Source: Candidatus Neomicrothrix sp. UBA2110 (GTDB lineage Bacteria; Actinomycetota; Acidimicrobiia; Acidimicrobiales; Poriferisodalaceae). From it: a stretch of DNA of 11,323 nucleotides. Location of the stretch: the NCBI GenBank assembly GCA_002331465.1, contig DCYM01000230.1, positions 1 through 11,323 on the forward strand, given 5' to 3'. The notes beneath the pieces were generated by a model, which was given only the letters and a program-made list of their open reading frames with translations, had not been told where the DNA came from and ran no database searches. Position 1 is the stretch's first letter. The number at the start of each line of letters is the position of its first letter. Positions 1 through 5,913 of this stretch are shown piece by piece. A program made the position numbers and the translations under genes.

Positions 1-504
1 GATCACCCAGTTGAATTCGCGCGGTGCTTTGTAAGCCCCGTGGTAAAAGACCCGGGCCATATGTAAAAAGACAGACAGCACCATGAGGTGCGCACCCCAT
101 CTATGCATGTTTCGCACGAGCAGGCCGAAACTAACCTGTGTGTGTAATGACTCGATGTCGCTCCATGCAGCAGCGGCGGTCGGCCGATAGAAAAACATCA
201 GAAATATGCCGGTAACTGTGAGCAAGATGAACAGGAAGAAACTCAATCCACCTAGACAGAGCGTGTAGCTGACCTTTACGGCATGGCGCTTTACCTTCAC
301 CGGGTGAAGGTGATAAAGCACACTATTCATGACGACGTAGGAGCGATTTCTGGGGCTGTCCGTGTAGCCCTTTCTAAAGATGGAGCCCGGACGAAAGACT
401 GAGGTCCAGAACTGGCTGTCTTGCATCCAGTCGGCTGCAGCTGTTGCGCCTTGTTGCAGTTTCTCGGGCAGCGACTGCTTTGACTTTTCTATCGAGTTAG
501 CCAT
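1..504 (-). CDS. Cytochrome b N-terminal domain protein (partial, continues past left edge)
   Basis: This is the first 168 residues of a cytochrome b/b6-type membrane subunit of a quinol:cytochrome c oxidoreductase-like complex; the gene runs off the window. After a soluble N-terminal stretch of about 75 residues, helix A spans roughly 79-105 and helix B roughly 134-153. Helix B starts with the b-type motif HRWGAH, and His134 and His148 are 14 residues apart, as expected for one ligand from each of two b-haems. It is followed by the typical RVFYHGAYKAPRE segment leading out of helix B. The remaining haem ligands, the quinone-site residues and any C-terminal domain are not visible. The ATG at 504 lies 16 bases after the ferredoxin stop and has only a weak, distant Shine-Dalgarno-like GAGG, which suggests translational coupling. 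The domain is certain. Whether this is a split (b6-like) or full-length cytochrome b cannot be decided here. Confidence 0.9.
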   Translation of the reverse strand, partial: MANSIEKSKQSLPEKLQQGATAAADWMQDSQFWTSVFRPGSIFRKGYTDSPRNRSYVVMNSVLYHLHPVKVKRHAVKVSYTLCLGGLSFFLFILLTVTGIFLMFFYRPTAAAAWSDIESLHTQVSFGLLVRNMHRWGAHLMVLSVFLHMARVFYHGAYKAPREFNWVI

Positions 505-520
505 GGGGTTCGTCTAATCC

Positions 521-937
521 TCAGAGTCGCATGCCGTAGGCGTAGCCGTGGGTGTGGGTACGGGTGTGGGTGTCCCCCCCAGCCGGGGGATTGTCGACCA
601 CTTTGCCGAGTGTGATGACACCGGTGGGGCATCGGTCAACGCACAAGGCGCAGCGAGTACACACATCGTCATCAATGATGAAGATTGCGTTGTCAGCTGG
701 GTCAAGGCCTGGAAGGTCAGCATCGATCGCTTCATCGATTGCTTCGACAGCGATGTAATGGATGCATTTCCAGGGACAAATATCGACACATCCCTCACAT
801 TGGATGCATTCGGACTGGTCGATATTGATGAATTGCTTGGGCTTCACCGCCGCCGCTAAGTAGTCAGCATCGACTGTTTGTAGTACGTAGTCGTCAACAA
901 ATCGCGGCATCGGCGGATTTGCTTCGGTCTTGGCCAT
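521..937 (-). CDS. 2[4Fe-4S] ferredoxin-like protein in a cytochrome b cluster
   Basis: A 138-residue soluble protein with two complete CxxCxxCxxxCP motifs: Cys44, 47, 50 and 54, and Cys93, 96, 99 and 103. It should bind two [4Fe-4S] clusters and transfer electrons. An extra Cys58 follows the first motif (CPWKC). The motifs are separated by an acidic insert of about 38 residues, longer than in small bacterial ferredoxins. There is no signal peptide or membrane helix, so it is probably cytoplasmic. The C-terminus is a Thr/His-rich tail (about residues 122-130) ending in GYAYGMRL. The ATG at 937 is one base after the preceding stop, with a GAAGGG ribosome site about 9 bases upstream. Its position between a small membrane protein and cytochrome b suggests it docks on the cytoplasmic face of that complex; this is inference. 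A Rieske role is excluded, since it lacks the CTHLGC/CPCHGS motifs. Confidence 0.9.
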   Translation of the reverse strand: MAKTEANPPMPRFVDDYVLQTVDADYLAAAVKPKQFINIDQSECIQCEGCVDICPWKCIHYIAVEAIDEAIDADLPGLDPADNAIFIIDDDVCTRCALCVDRCPTGVITLGKVVDNPPAGGDTHTRTHTHGYAYGMRL

Positions 938-938
938 G

Positions 939-1376
939 TCAGTTGCCCTTCATCAGTGGGCGACCAAAGTCAGAGATGGGTTCAGCAACGGCTTTTTTCT
1001 GGTCCCGCTTCTGCCACCACATCCAGAGGAAAGGGAGTCCTGCAAGAACGACAAGGTGTTCAATCACGACAACAATGTCCGAAACTTTTTTCAGATCCAT
1101 ACGCATTGGCGGAAAAGTGATCGGGCTCCCACCAATAAATTGGCCTTCGGTGAAGAGCATGCGCTCAACAGACCAACCCCATTCGTTGTCGGTCAAACGC
1201 ACCCACCGGTCCGGGACGACGCCGAACGCCATAAGGAGCAGCATGAATACGTATGCTGCTCCGAGCATCGCTTCACCCCAAGAGGTGCGGCGATCCGTGG
1301 GCCTGCGCTGCCCGTACGCGATGATGCCATAGACCATGAGACCTGTGATCAGGATTGATGTCACAAGTGCGACCAC
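939..1376 (-). CDS. Small membrane protein with three predicted helices, first gene of the cytochrome b cluster
   Basis: A 145-residue protein that I cannot assign to a named family. Hydrophobic segments lie at about 2-21, 35-53 and 99-121, with a polar loop rich in Trp, Arg and Glu between the second and third (about 54-98). The C-terminal tail is basic and hydrophilic. The first helix begins at the N-terminus without a cleavable signal. It has no haem-binding CxxCH and no Cys at all; His107 in the third segment is its only histidine. The start is a GTG at 1376 preceded by a perfect AGGAGG (1381-1386) four bases away, which fixes the N-terminus. It is one base upstream of the ferredoxin start, so the two are surely co-transcribed. 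By context it is likely an accessory membrane subunit or anchor of the cytochrome b/ferredoxin complex; this is inference. Confidence 0.85.
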   Translation of the reverse strand: MVALVTSILITGLMVYGIIAYGQRRPTDRRTSWGEAMLGAAYVFMLLLMAFGVVPDRWVRLTDNEWGWSVERMLFTEGQFIGGSPITFPPMRMDLKKVSDIVVVIEHLVVLAGLPFLWMWWQKRDQKKAVAEPISDFGRPLMKGN

Positions 1377-1380
1377 TGGT

Positions 1381-1386
1381 CCTCCT
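1381..1386 (-). promoter_or_regulatory. Ribosome binding site AGGAGG for the GTG-started membrane protein
   Basis: A perfect AGGAGG on the minus strand ends four bases before the GTG at 1376. No ATG follows at a usable spacing in the reading frame, so it supports GTG as the true start. Confidence 0.75.
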
Positions 1387-1466
1387 GTCTGGTACGTACT
1401 GTCGGTGCGTGCTAACCGGATGAGGCGAGACCTTTACAAGCTTCACCCTGTGTAAACCCAAAGTAT

Positions 1467-1486
1467 AAATCTACGGGCAAATCTAC
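1467..1486. repeat. Direct repeat AAATCTAC x2, 12-base period
   Basis: Two identical 8-base units at 1467-1474 and 1479-1486, separated by GGGC. They sit just beyond the TATACT hexamer on the minus strand, about 100 bases upstream of the cytochrome b cluster. The spacing is near one helical turn, so a regulator operator is possible, but I know of no matching consensus. Confidence 0.4.
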
Positions 1487-1623
1487 CCGAGCGACGCCCG
1501 GATCGTTCGACGTTCTACCACGCTTCGACGACGGATTCGTAACTCAAGAACGCCCTATATGGTGGCACCCGCGTGTCCACAATGCCGAACCCAAACGAGG
1601 ATTTTTTTTCAGAACTTCAATCT

Positions 1624-1663
1624 GGACCAAACTTAAGCAAAAAGTGTCTGCCAAACTTGGTCC
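1624..1663 (+). repeat. Inverted repeat GGACCAA/TTGGTCC in the cytochrome c leader
   Basis: GGACCAA at 1624-1630 pairs perfectly with TTGGTCC at 1657-1663 across a 26-base loop. The sequence CCAAACTT also occurs as a direct repeat (1627-1634 and 1651-1658). It lies about 100 bases upstream of the cytochrome c GTG start and could be a leader hairpin or an operator. No T run follows, so it is not a standard terminator. Confidence 0.35.
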
Positions 1664-1756
1664 TCTCACCTCACGACGGCCTATCTTTGATGAGCGCACC
1701 TACCTTGTTCTTTAACAGCACAACCTGCGATGCGGGGCACCACGTTGGTACCTCGC

Positions 1757-1761
1757 GGAGG
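1757..1761 (+). promoter_or_regulatory. Ribosome binding site GGAGG for the GTG-started cytochrome c
   Basis: GGAGG ends five bases before the GTG at 1767. It decides the start of the cytochrome c gene, which has no ATG nearby, and resembles the context of the divergent GTG start at 1376. Confidence 0.75.
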
Positions 1762-1766
1762 ACCCA

Positions 1767-2537
1767 GTGACCGAAGTTCCCGAATACCTATTCGAGCGTT
1801 CACGTCAGAGACGTATAGACCTTGGCTTGCTCGATGACGACGGCGGCGGTACTCCCTCCGCGAGTGGAGCTTCAGAGGGCGGGGCACTCGCTAGTTCAGG
1901 ACCGAGCAGCGCCGATGTAATCGCTGCGGCGAAAGCCGACGCGAAACTTGAACTCCAAGCGGAGTCCGGGATTGAACCGGTTTGGGTTTCTGCGGCGCGG
2001 AGCCGAACCAAGATCCCAATATGGGCACTTCCCGTCATGTTTTTCTTACCTTTGTGGGCGTTCGTGTATGTGAAACTCACCGAACCACCCCCGGAACCAG
2101 TGACCGCTATCACTGAGGGAGCAGCTACTTACGCTGCGCGTTGTGCAAGTTGTCATACCGGAACGGGCGCTGGGAGCGAGGGCGGTGGAGTCGGGCGTCC
2201 CCTTTACAACGGTGAAGTCTTGTTGACCTTCCCCAAGCTTGAGGCCGACATGTTGCACTGGCTTGAGGTCGGCTCTGAAGGTATTGGGATTGGTAATGCC
2301 TATGGCGCCACCGATCGGCCCCGAGGGGCTCACATTTCTGGCGAAACCGGAGCTAATATGCCCGGTTTTGGTGGGGCATTGAGCGAGTACAAGATCTATT
2401 CAGTCGCTCGATATATCCGCGAGGTGTTGAGCGAAGAACAAATCAGCGACGAAAAAATCGCTGGACGTGACGCCGAGTGGGAAGCTCTTGGAGGCGGCAA
2501 GGACCTCGATGGCGGGGGCCATGGCGGCGGTCACTAA
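1767..2537 (+). CDS. Membrane-anchored monohaem cytochrome c
   Basis: A 256-residue protein with one covalent haem site, CASCH (Cys126-His130), and a likely axial methionine at Met198 in MPGFGG, as in class I c-type domains. It should shuttle electrons between a quinol-oxidising complex and a terminal oxidase on the outer face of the membrane. The N-terminal ~82 residues are hydrophilic and begin with an Arg-rich PEYLFERSRQRR segment, followed by a Gly/Ser/Ala linker. A single hydrophobic helix lies at about 84-102, just before the haem domain. It therefore looks like an N-in/C-out anchor with no cleavable signal. The C-terminus is Gly/His-rich (GGGHGGGH). The GTG start is set by a GGAGG five bases upstream. 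It is transcribed divergently from the cytochrome b/ferredoxin cluster and is followed after 70 bases by a geranylgeranyl-reductase-family gene. The exact partner is inferred from context. Confidence 0.88.
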   Translation: MTEVPEYLFERSRQRRIDLGLLDDDGGGTPSASGASEGGALASSGPSSADVIAAAKADAKLELQAESGIEPVWVSAARSRTKIPIWALPVMFFLPLWAFVYVKLTEPPPEPVTAITEGAATYAARCASCHTGTGAGSEGGGVGRPLYNGEVLLTFPKLEADMLHWLEVGSEGIGIGNAYGATDRPRGAHISGETGANMPGFGGALSEYKIYSVARYIREVLSEEQISDEKIAGRDAEWEALGGGKDLDGGGHGGGH

Positions 2538-2570
2538 TCCGAAGTTCCTTTAGGACATCCTGAACAATTT

Positions 2571-2590
2571 CTCTGCGGCGGCCCGCGGAG
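2571..2590 (+). other. GC-rich hairpin between cytochrome c and reductase genes
   Basis: CTCTGCGG (2571-2578) pairs with CCGCGGAG (2583-2590) across the loop CGGC, giving eight pairs with one G-U wobble. No T run follows, so it is not a classical intrinsic terminator. It ends a few bases before the AAGGA ribosome site of the next gene. It may protect the 3' end of the cytochrome c message or tune translation of the reductase; both are inference. Confidence 0.45.
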
Positions 2591-2607
2591 TCGAAGGACA
2601 AACGTTC

Positions 2608-3873
2608 ATGTCGATGCGTCTCTCTACCGAAGTTCTGGTTATCGGCGCCGGCCCCGCGGGTAGCGCAGCGGCTCATTGGGCGGCTAAAGCAGGCCACATG
2701 GTCGTAATGCTCGAAAAGGAAACTATGCCCCGCGAGCGGGTGTGTGGTGATGCACTCACACCCAAAGCAGTCGGCCACTTACATGACATGGGGCTCAGTG
2801 TCACATGTGATGAGTTTCACCGTCACCATGGGCTGCGTATGACTGCGCATGGTCGCAGCATCGAACTTAGATGGCCAACCGATCATGACCATCCGAATCA
2901 TGGTTTGGTTATCCGACGCAGCAGGCTTGATCAGCTGTTACTTGAGCACACCACAAACACAGGGGCTCAAGTGTGGACAGGGGTGGAGGTCCTTGATCCC
3001 ATCATCGAACACGGACATCTGCGTGGTTGCCGGGCATTTGGTTCCGGCAATGGCACCGGGCCCCACGGCGAAATTGAGGTTCGCGCGCGCTTTGTTGTCA
3101 TCGCTGACGGGCCTCTTTCCCCATTTGGGCGTGCATTGGGCACTGCCCGCACTAGAACCTATGCACAAGGGGTAGCGATGCGTGGCTATTTCCCAAGCAT
3201 CCATCATGGCGACGACATCATCGAATCGGTCTTCGATTTACGCGACAACACTGGAGAACAACTCCCAGGTTATGGCTGGGTGTTTCCCGTAGGGGATGGA
3301 ACGGTTAACGCCGGAGTCGGTTTGTTAAGCCATCATCATGGGAGTGACCCTCGGTCCATGCGAGAACTATTCGATCAGTGGATCTGTCAGATTCCCGAGT
3401 ATTGGGGAGTCGCATCAGAAGATATTGAGAGCGAACCCGAAGGCGGGCGTCTCCCTATGGGGGCGTCGGTCCGTCCTCGATCTGGTCCCAACTGGGTTGT
3501 CGTCGGAGACGCAGCTGGCAGCGTAAACCCATTTAACGGCGATGGGATCGAGCCCGCGTTGAGTAACGGGCGCTTGGCTGCAACCGTTATCAGTGACGCC
3601 ATCCACAGCGGAGATGGTTTGGAGTTGCGACAATACGAAAGGCAACTGGCATCAAAATATGATCACTATTACCGACTTGGCCGATTAGCTACTAAGGCCC
3701 TCGGCAGGCCAGGGCTGATGCGGCGATTCACGCTGCTCGGGATTCAATCACGGGTACTCACGGAACTGGTAATGCGAATCTCTACGAATCTCGTAAACAA
3801 CGACGCCGGTGGGACCGAGTCGATATACGAAATTGGGAAAGTTATAGCTCGGCTCGTCCCAGACCGCGACTAA
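2608..3873 (+). CDS. Geranylgeranyl reductase family FAD-dependent oxidoreductase (menaquinone reductase-like)
   Basis: A 421-residue flavoprotein of the geranylgeranyl reductase family, whose members hydrogenate isoprenoid double bonds. The N-terminal dinucleotide-binding motif GAGPAG (residues 13-18) opens a Rossmann fold. PRERVCGDAL (41-50) is the family's Cys-containing signature, GYGWVFP (221-227) matches its conserved core, and GDAAGSVNPFNGDG (300-313) is the second FAD motif. Length is close to that of mycobacterial MenJ (Rv0561c), which saturates one isoprene unit of menaquinone. The ATG at 2608 has AAGGA 9-10 bases upstream; an ATG two codons later is an alternative. It lies 70 bases after the cytochrome c gene, and a quinone-tailoring role fits a neighbour of a quinol-oxidising complex. 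Reduction of another prenyl lipid, such as a carotenoid or chlorophyll-type side chain, cannot be excluded; I see no photosynthesis genes. Confidence 0.85.
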   Translation: MSMRLSTEVLVIGAGPAGSAAAHWAAKAGHMVVMLEKETMPRERVCGDALTPKAVGHLHDMGLSVTCDEFHRHHGLRMTAHGRSIELRWPTDHDHPNHGLVIRRSRLDQLLLEHTTNTGAQVWTGVEVLDPIIEHGHLRGCRAFGSGNGTGPHGEIEVRARFVVIADGPLSPFGRALGTARTRTYAQGVAMRGYFPSIHHGDDIIESVFDLRDNTGEQLPGYGWVFPVGDGTVNAGVGLLSHHHGSDPRSMRELFDQWICQIPEYWGVASEDIESEPEGGRLPMGASVRPRSGPNWVVVGDAAGSVNPFNGDGIEPALSNGRLAATVISDAIHSGDGLELRQYERQLASKYDHYYRLGRLATKALGRPGLMRRFTLLGIQSRVLTELVMRISTNLVNNDAGGTESIYEIGKVIARLVPDRD

Positions 3874-3909
3874 CGGATCTGTGACGTGGCCACGCAGCGA
3901 ATGCGAATA

Positions 3910-5172
3910 TCAAAGAGAAGCTGCGCTTTCGGCTGCAGCCCCAATCACAGTGTCAACAACATCTTCTGTGTGAGCTAGCCCGACGAATAGCGCCTCGTAT
4001 GCTCCGGGTGCCATTGCTATGCCACGACCAAGCATCTCGTGGAAGAAGCGGGCGTAAGCTTTTTCGTCGGTTGTTCGCGCCTCATCGTATTGAGTAGGAG
4101 CATTGTCTCCGAGGAAAAGGCCTAGAAGCGACCCAACACGCGGAGCTATTACGGGCAGGCCGGCACCGTTCAAGACTTTTTCGATGCCGGCGCCGAGTCG
4201 TTCGGTCATGGCGTAGAGCTTTTGATAGGCCGCTGAATCCAAAAGTTGTAAGGCCGCGCAACCTGCGGCAGTCGCGAGCGGATTACCTGAGAGCGTCCCT
4301 GCTTGATAGACGGGCCCGACAGGAGCGAGCGTGCTCATTATTTCTTCAGATCCTCCGAAAGCTCCAATTGGTAGCCCACCTCCAATGACTTTGCCGAAGC
4401 AAGCAATGTCAGGAGTAACTCCAAACCATTCAGACGCTCCGCCGCGGGCAAGGCGGAATCCAGTAATCACTTCATCAAAAATCAGGAGGGTTCCGGCAGC
4501 GTCACACGCCGAGCGCAATTGATGGAGGAATCCGTCCAGTGGTGCGATCAGACCCATATTTGCCGCCACTGGCTCCACGATTACGCACGCATCATCTTGG
4601 GTGATTTCGGGTACTTCGTTGTAGGGGACGACGACGGTGTCGGCGACCGCGGAGGGGGGGACCCCTGCCGAACCCGACAAACCCAAGGTGGCGACACCGC
4701 TTCCACCGGCTGCGAGAAGCATGTCAGCATGACCGTGGTAGCAACCGGAGAACTTGATTACGCGGTTCCTACCAGTGTGGCCGCGGGCAAGACGGATGGC
4801 GCTCATCGTGGCTTCGGTACCACTATTCACAAGTCGTAGCTGTTCAATACCGGGGACGCGGCTTACGATTTCTTCCGCTAAAAATATCTCTCCTGGGGTA
4901 GGCGCTCCGAAGGACGTTCCCAGAGCGGCCGCTTTCTGAATAGCTTCTGTGACTTGGGGATGAGCATGACCTGCTATCACCGCTCCGTAAGACTGAACTA
5001 GATCGATGTATTTGCGCCCTTCAGCGTCGTATACGTGGGCCCCTTCCCCTCGAACTACGAAGTAAGGGTCGCCACCGACAGCTTGGAATGCCCTGACCGG
5101 CGAATTCACTCCCCCAGGGATGAGTGACTGAGCGTCACGAAAAAGCTGGTGGTTGGTTTGTGAACCCAACAT
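3910..5172 (-). CDS. hemL: Glutamate-1-semialdehyde 2,1-aminomutase
   Basis: This 420-residue, PLP-dependent cytosolic enzyme converts glutamate-1-semialdehyde to 5-aminolevulinate, the second step of the C5 haem pathway. It is a class III aminotransferase-type fold at full family length. Visible signatures are the N-terminal PGGVNSPVRAF (19-29), the phosphate-binding NSGTEA (116-121), the YHGHAD loop (145-150), FDEV (232-235) with the PLP-pyridine Asp233, and the Schiff-base lysine Lys261 in FGKVIGGGLPIGAFGG. The late motif AGTLSGNPLA is also present. It starts at ATG 5172 with a close GGAG site. The gene lies 72 bases after the HAD phosphatase gene at the end of the haem cluster. It converges on the reductase gene, with 36 bases between the two stops. 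Together with hemA in the same cluster it shows that ALA is made from glutamyl-tRNA here, not by ALA synthase. Confidence 0.97.
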   Translation of the reverse strand: MLGSQTNHQLFRDAQSLIPGGVNSPVRAFQAVGGDPYFVVRGEGAHVYDAEGRKYIDLVQSYGAVIAGHAHPQVTEAIQKAAALGTSFGAPTPGEIFLAEEIVSRVPGIEQLRLVNSGTEATMSAIRLARGHTGRNRVIKFSGCYHGHADMLLAAGGSGVATLGLSGSAGVPPSAVADTVVVPYNEVPEITQDDACVIVEPVAANMGLIAPLDGFLHQLRSACDAAGTLLIFDEVITGFRLARGGASEWFGVTPDIACFGKVIGGGLPIGAFGGSEEIMSTLAPVGPVYQAGTLSGNPLATAAGCAALQLLDSAAYQKLYAMTERLGAGIEKVLNGAGLPVIAPRVGSLLGLFLGDNAPTQYDEARTTDEKAYARFFHEMLGRGIAMAPGAYEALFVGLAHTEDVVDTVIGAAAESAASL

Positions 5173-5244
5173 TTTCTCCGATCATCCCAGATTCGCTAGG
5201 TGTGATTGCATCCTATGGCTAGCGGCAGCTACGCGATGCTGGAG

Positions 5245-5913
5245 TTATACCTCACCAAATAGTAAGTCGAGCAACGCGTCAGGCGGAATCTCGTCCAGCG
5301 TTTCAAATCGGGCATAAGCCCCAGAAAAGTCGAGAGATCTAACCAACGGATTTGGCACCACCACAGTTCTTATGCCTGCTGTTAACGCCGCTTTCAACCC
5401 GTTAGGACTGTCCTCTACTACAGCGGCCGCATGCGCATCTACCCTCAACAGTTCGAGGGCGTGAAGGAAAACATCAGGGGCGGGTTTAGCGACCTCACCT
5501 ACATCGTCGCGGCACACGATGTAAGAGAATTCTTCGTACAGCCCCACCCGTTTGAGGTGCTGATCTACCCATGCGTGAGGCGAGCTGGATCCGATAGCTG
5601 TGCTGATCCCTCGACGCGCGGCGGCGTCAAGAAGCTCTGTCACGCCGGGAAGGACCGGTTGGTTTTCTGTCATTTCGTTTTTTATCTGCTGACGCGCTTC
5701 CATAACCAGATCCTGATCTAGGACCTGTCCGATGCGCTTTTCCAGTTCTTGTACCCAACTTGATTTGCGGTCAGTTCCCATGCCTGCCAGCCACCAGTCC
5801 ATCGGGAGGTCGACGCCGTAATCTGCCCAGATCTGTGCTGTTGATTCACATGCAGGGGTCTCTGTGTCCAGAATGGTCCCGTCGAAGTCAAGAATCAGCG
5901 CGTGGGAACTCAT
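5245..5913 (-). CDS. HAD-superfamily phosphatase, subfamily IA (phosphoglucomutase/phosphatase-like)
   Basis: A 222-residue haloacid dehalogenase-type hydrolase with all four motifs: DFDGT with nucleophile Asp9 and acid/base Asp11, SSS at 109-111 (motif II), Lys143 in KPAPDVF (motif III), and VVEDSPNG with Glu167 and Asp168 (motif IV, Mg2+ binding). A helical cap lies at about 17-85, typical of the beta-phosphoglucomutase/phosphoglycolate phosphatase group. The substrate cannot be read from the sequence; sugar phosphates, phosphoglycolate and nucleotides are common in this group. The start ATG overlaps the hemD stop as ATGA, so translation is coupled to hemD. Its position between hemD and hemL is where hemB sits in many actinobacteria. 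That may link it to the haem genes, or it may only have taken an available place in the transcript. Confidence 0.92.
   Translation of the reverse strand: MSSHALILDFDGTILDTETPACESTAQIWADYGVDLPMDWWLAGMGTDRKSSWVQELEKRIGQVLDQDLVMEARQQIKNEMTENQPVLPGVTELLDAAARRGISTAIGSSSPHAWVDQHLKRVGLYEEFSYIVCRDDVGEVAKPAPDVFLHALELLRVDAHAAAVVEDSPNGLKAALTAGIRTVVVPNPLVRSLDFSGAYARFETLDEIPPDALLDLLFGEV

Larger units (their letters stand above)
1377..1766. promoter_or_regulatory. Divergent intergenic region between the cytochrome b and cytochrome c operons
   Basis: A 390-base non-coding stretch between two divergent gene starts, so it must hold the promoters of both. I cannot assign a convincing -35/-10 pair. On the minus strand a TATACT hexamer (complement of 1461-1466) could be a -10. 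On the plus strand CTATAT near 1555-1560 is a weaker candidate. It also contains a direct repeat (1467-1486), an inverted repeat TTTACA-N12-TGTAAA (1433-1456), a second inverted repeat (1624-1663) and a T8 run near 1602-1609. A 65-codon reading frame at 1573-1770 runs through it but looks non-coding. Confidence 0.6.

Noticed and set aside
521..937. Rieske iron-sulfur protein of the cytochrome b complex
   Set aside because: The cysteines form two CxxCxxCxxxCP 4Fe-4S motifs; the Cys/His pattern of a Rieske centre is absent.
919..1358. Two long plus-strand frames opposite the three-helix membrane protein
   Set aside because: They are antisense shadows of a well-supported gene with a perfect ribosome site; their products are Arg/His/Pro-rich without a recognisable fold.
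1573..1770. 65-codon plus-strand frame ending in a GTGA overlap with the cytochrome c start
   Set aside because: It starts at a GTG with a poor ribosome site, has no domain or hydrophobic pattern and crosses the T8 run and leader repeats. It is more likely 5' leader sequence; conservation would be needed to revive it.
3885..3894. Palindrome CGTGGCCACG in the 36-base gap between convergent stops, considered as a bidirectional terminator
   Set aside because: It has no loop beyond its own centre and no T run on either strand, so it would form at most a weak hairpin.
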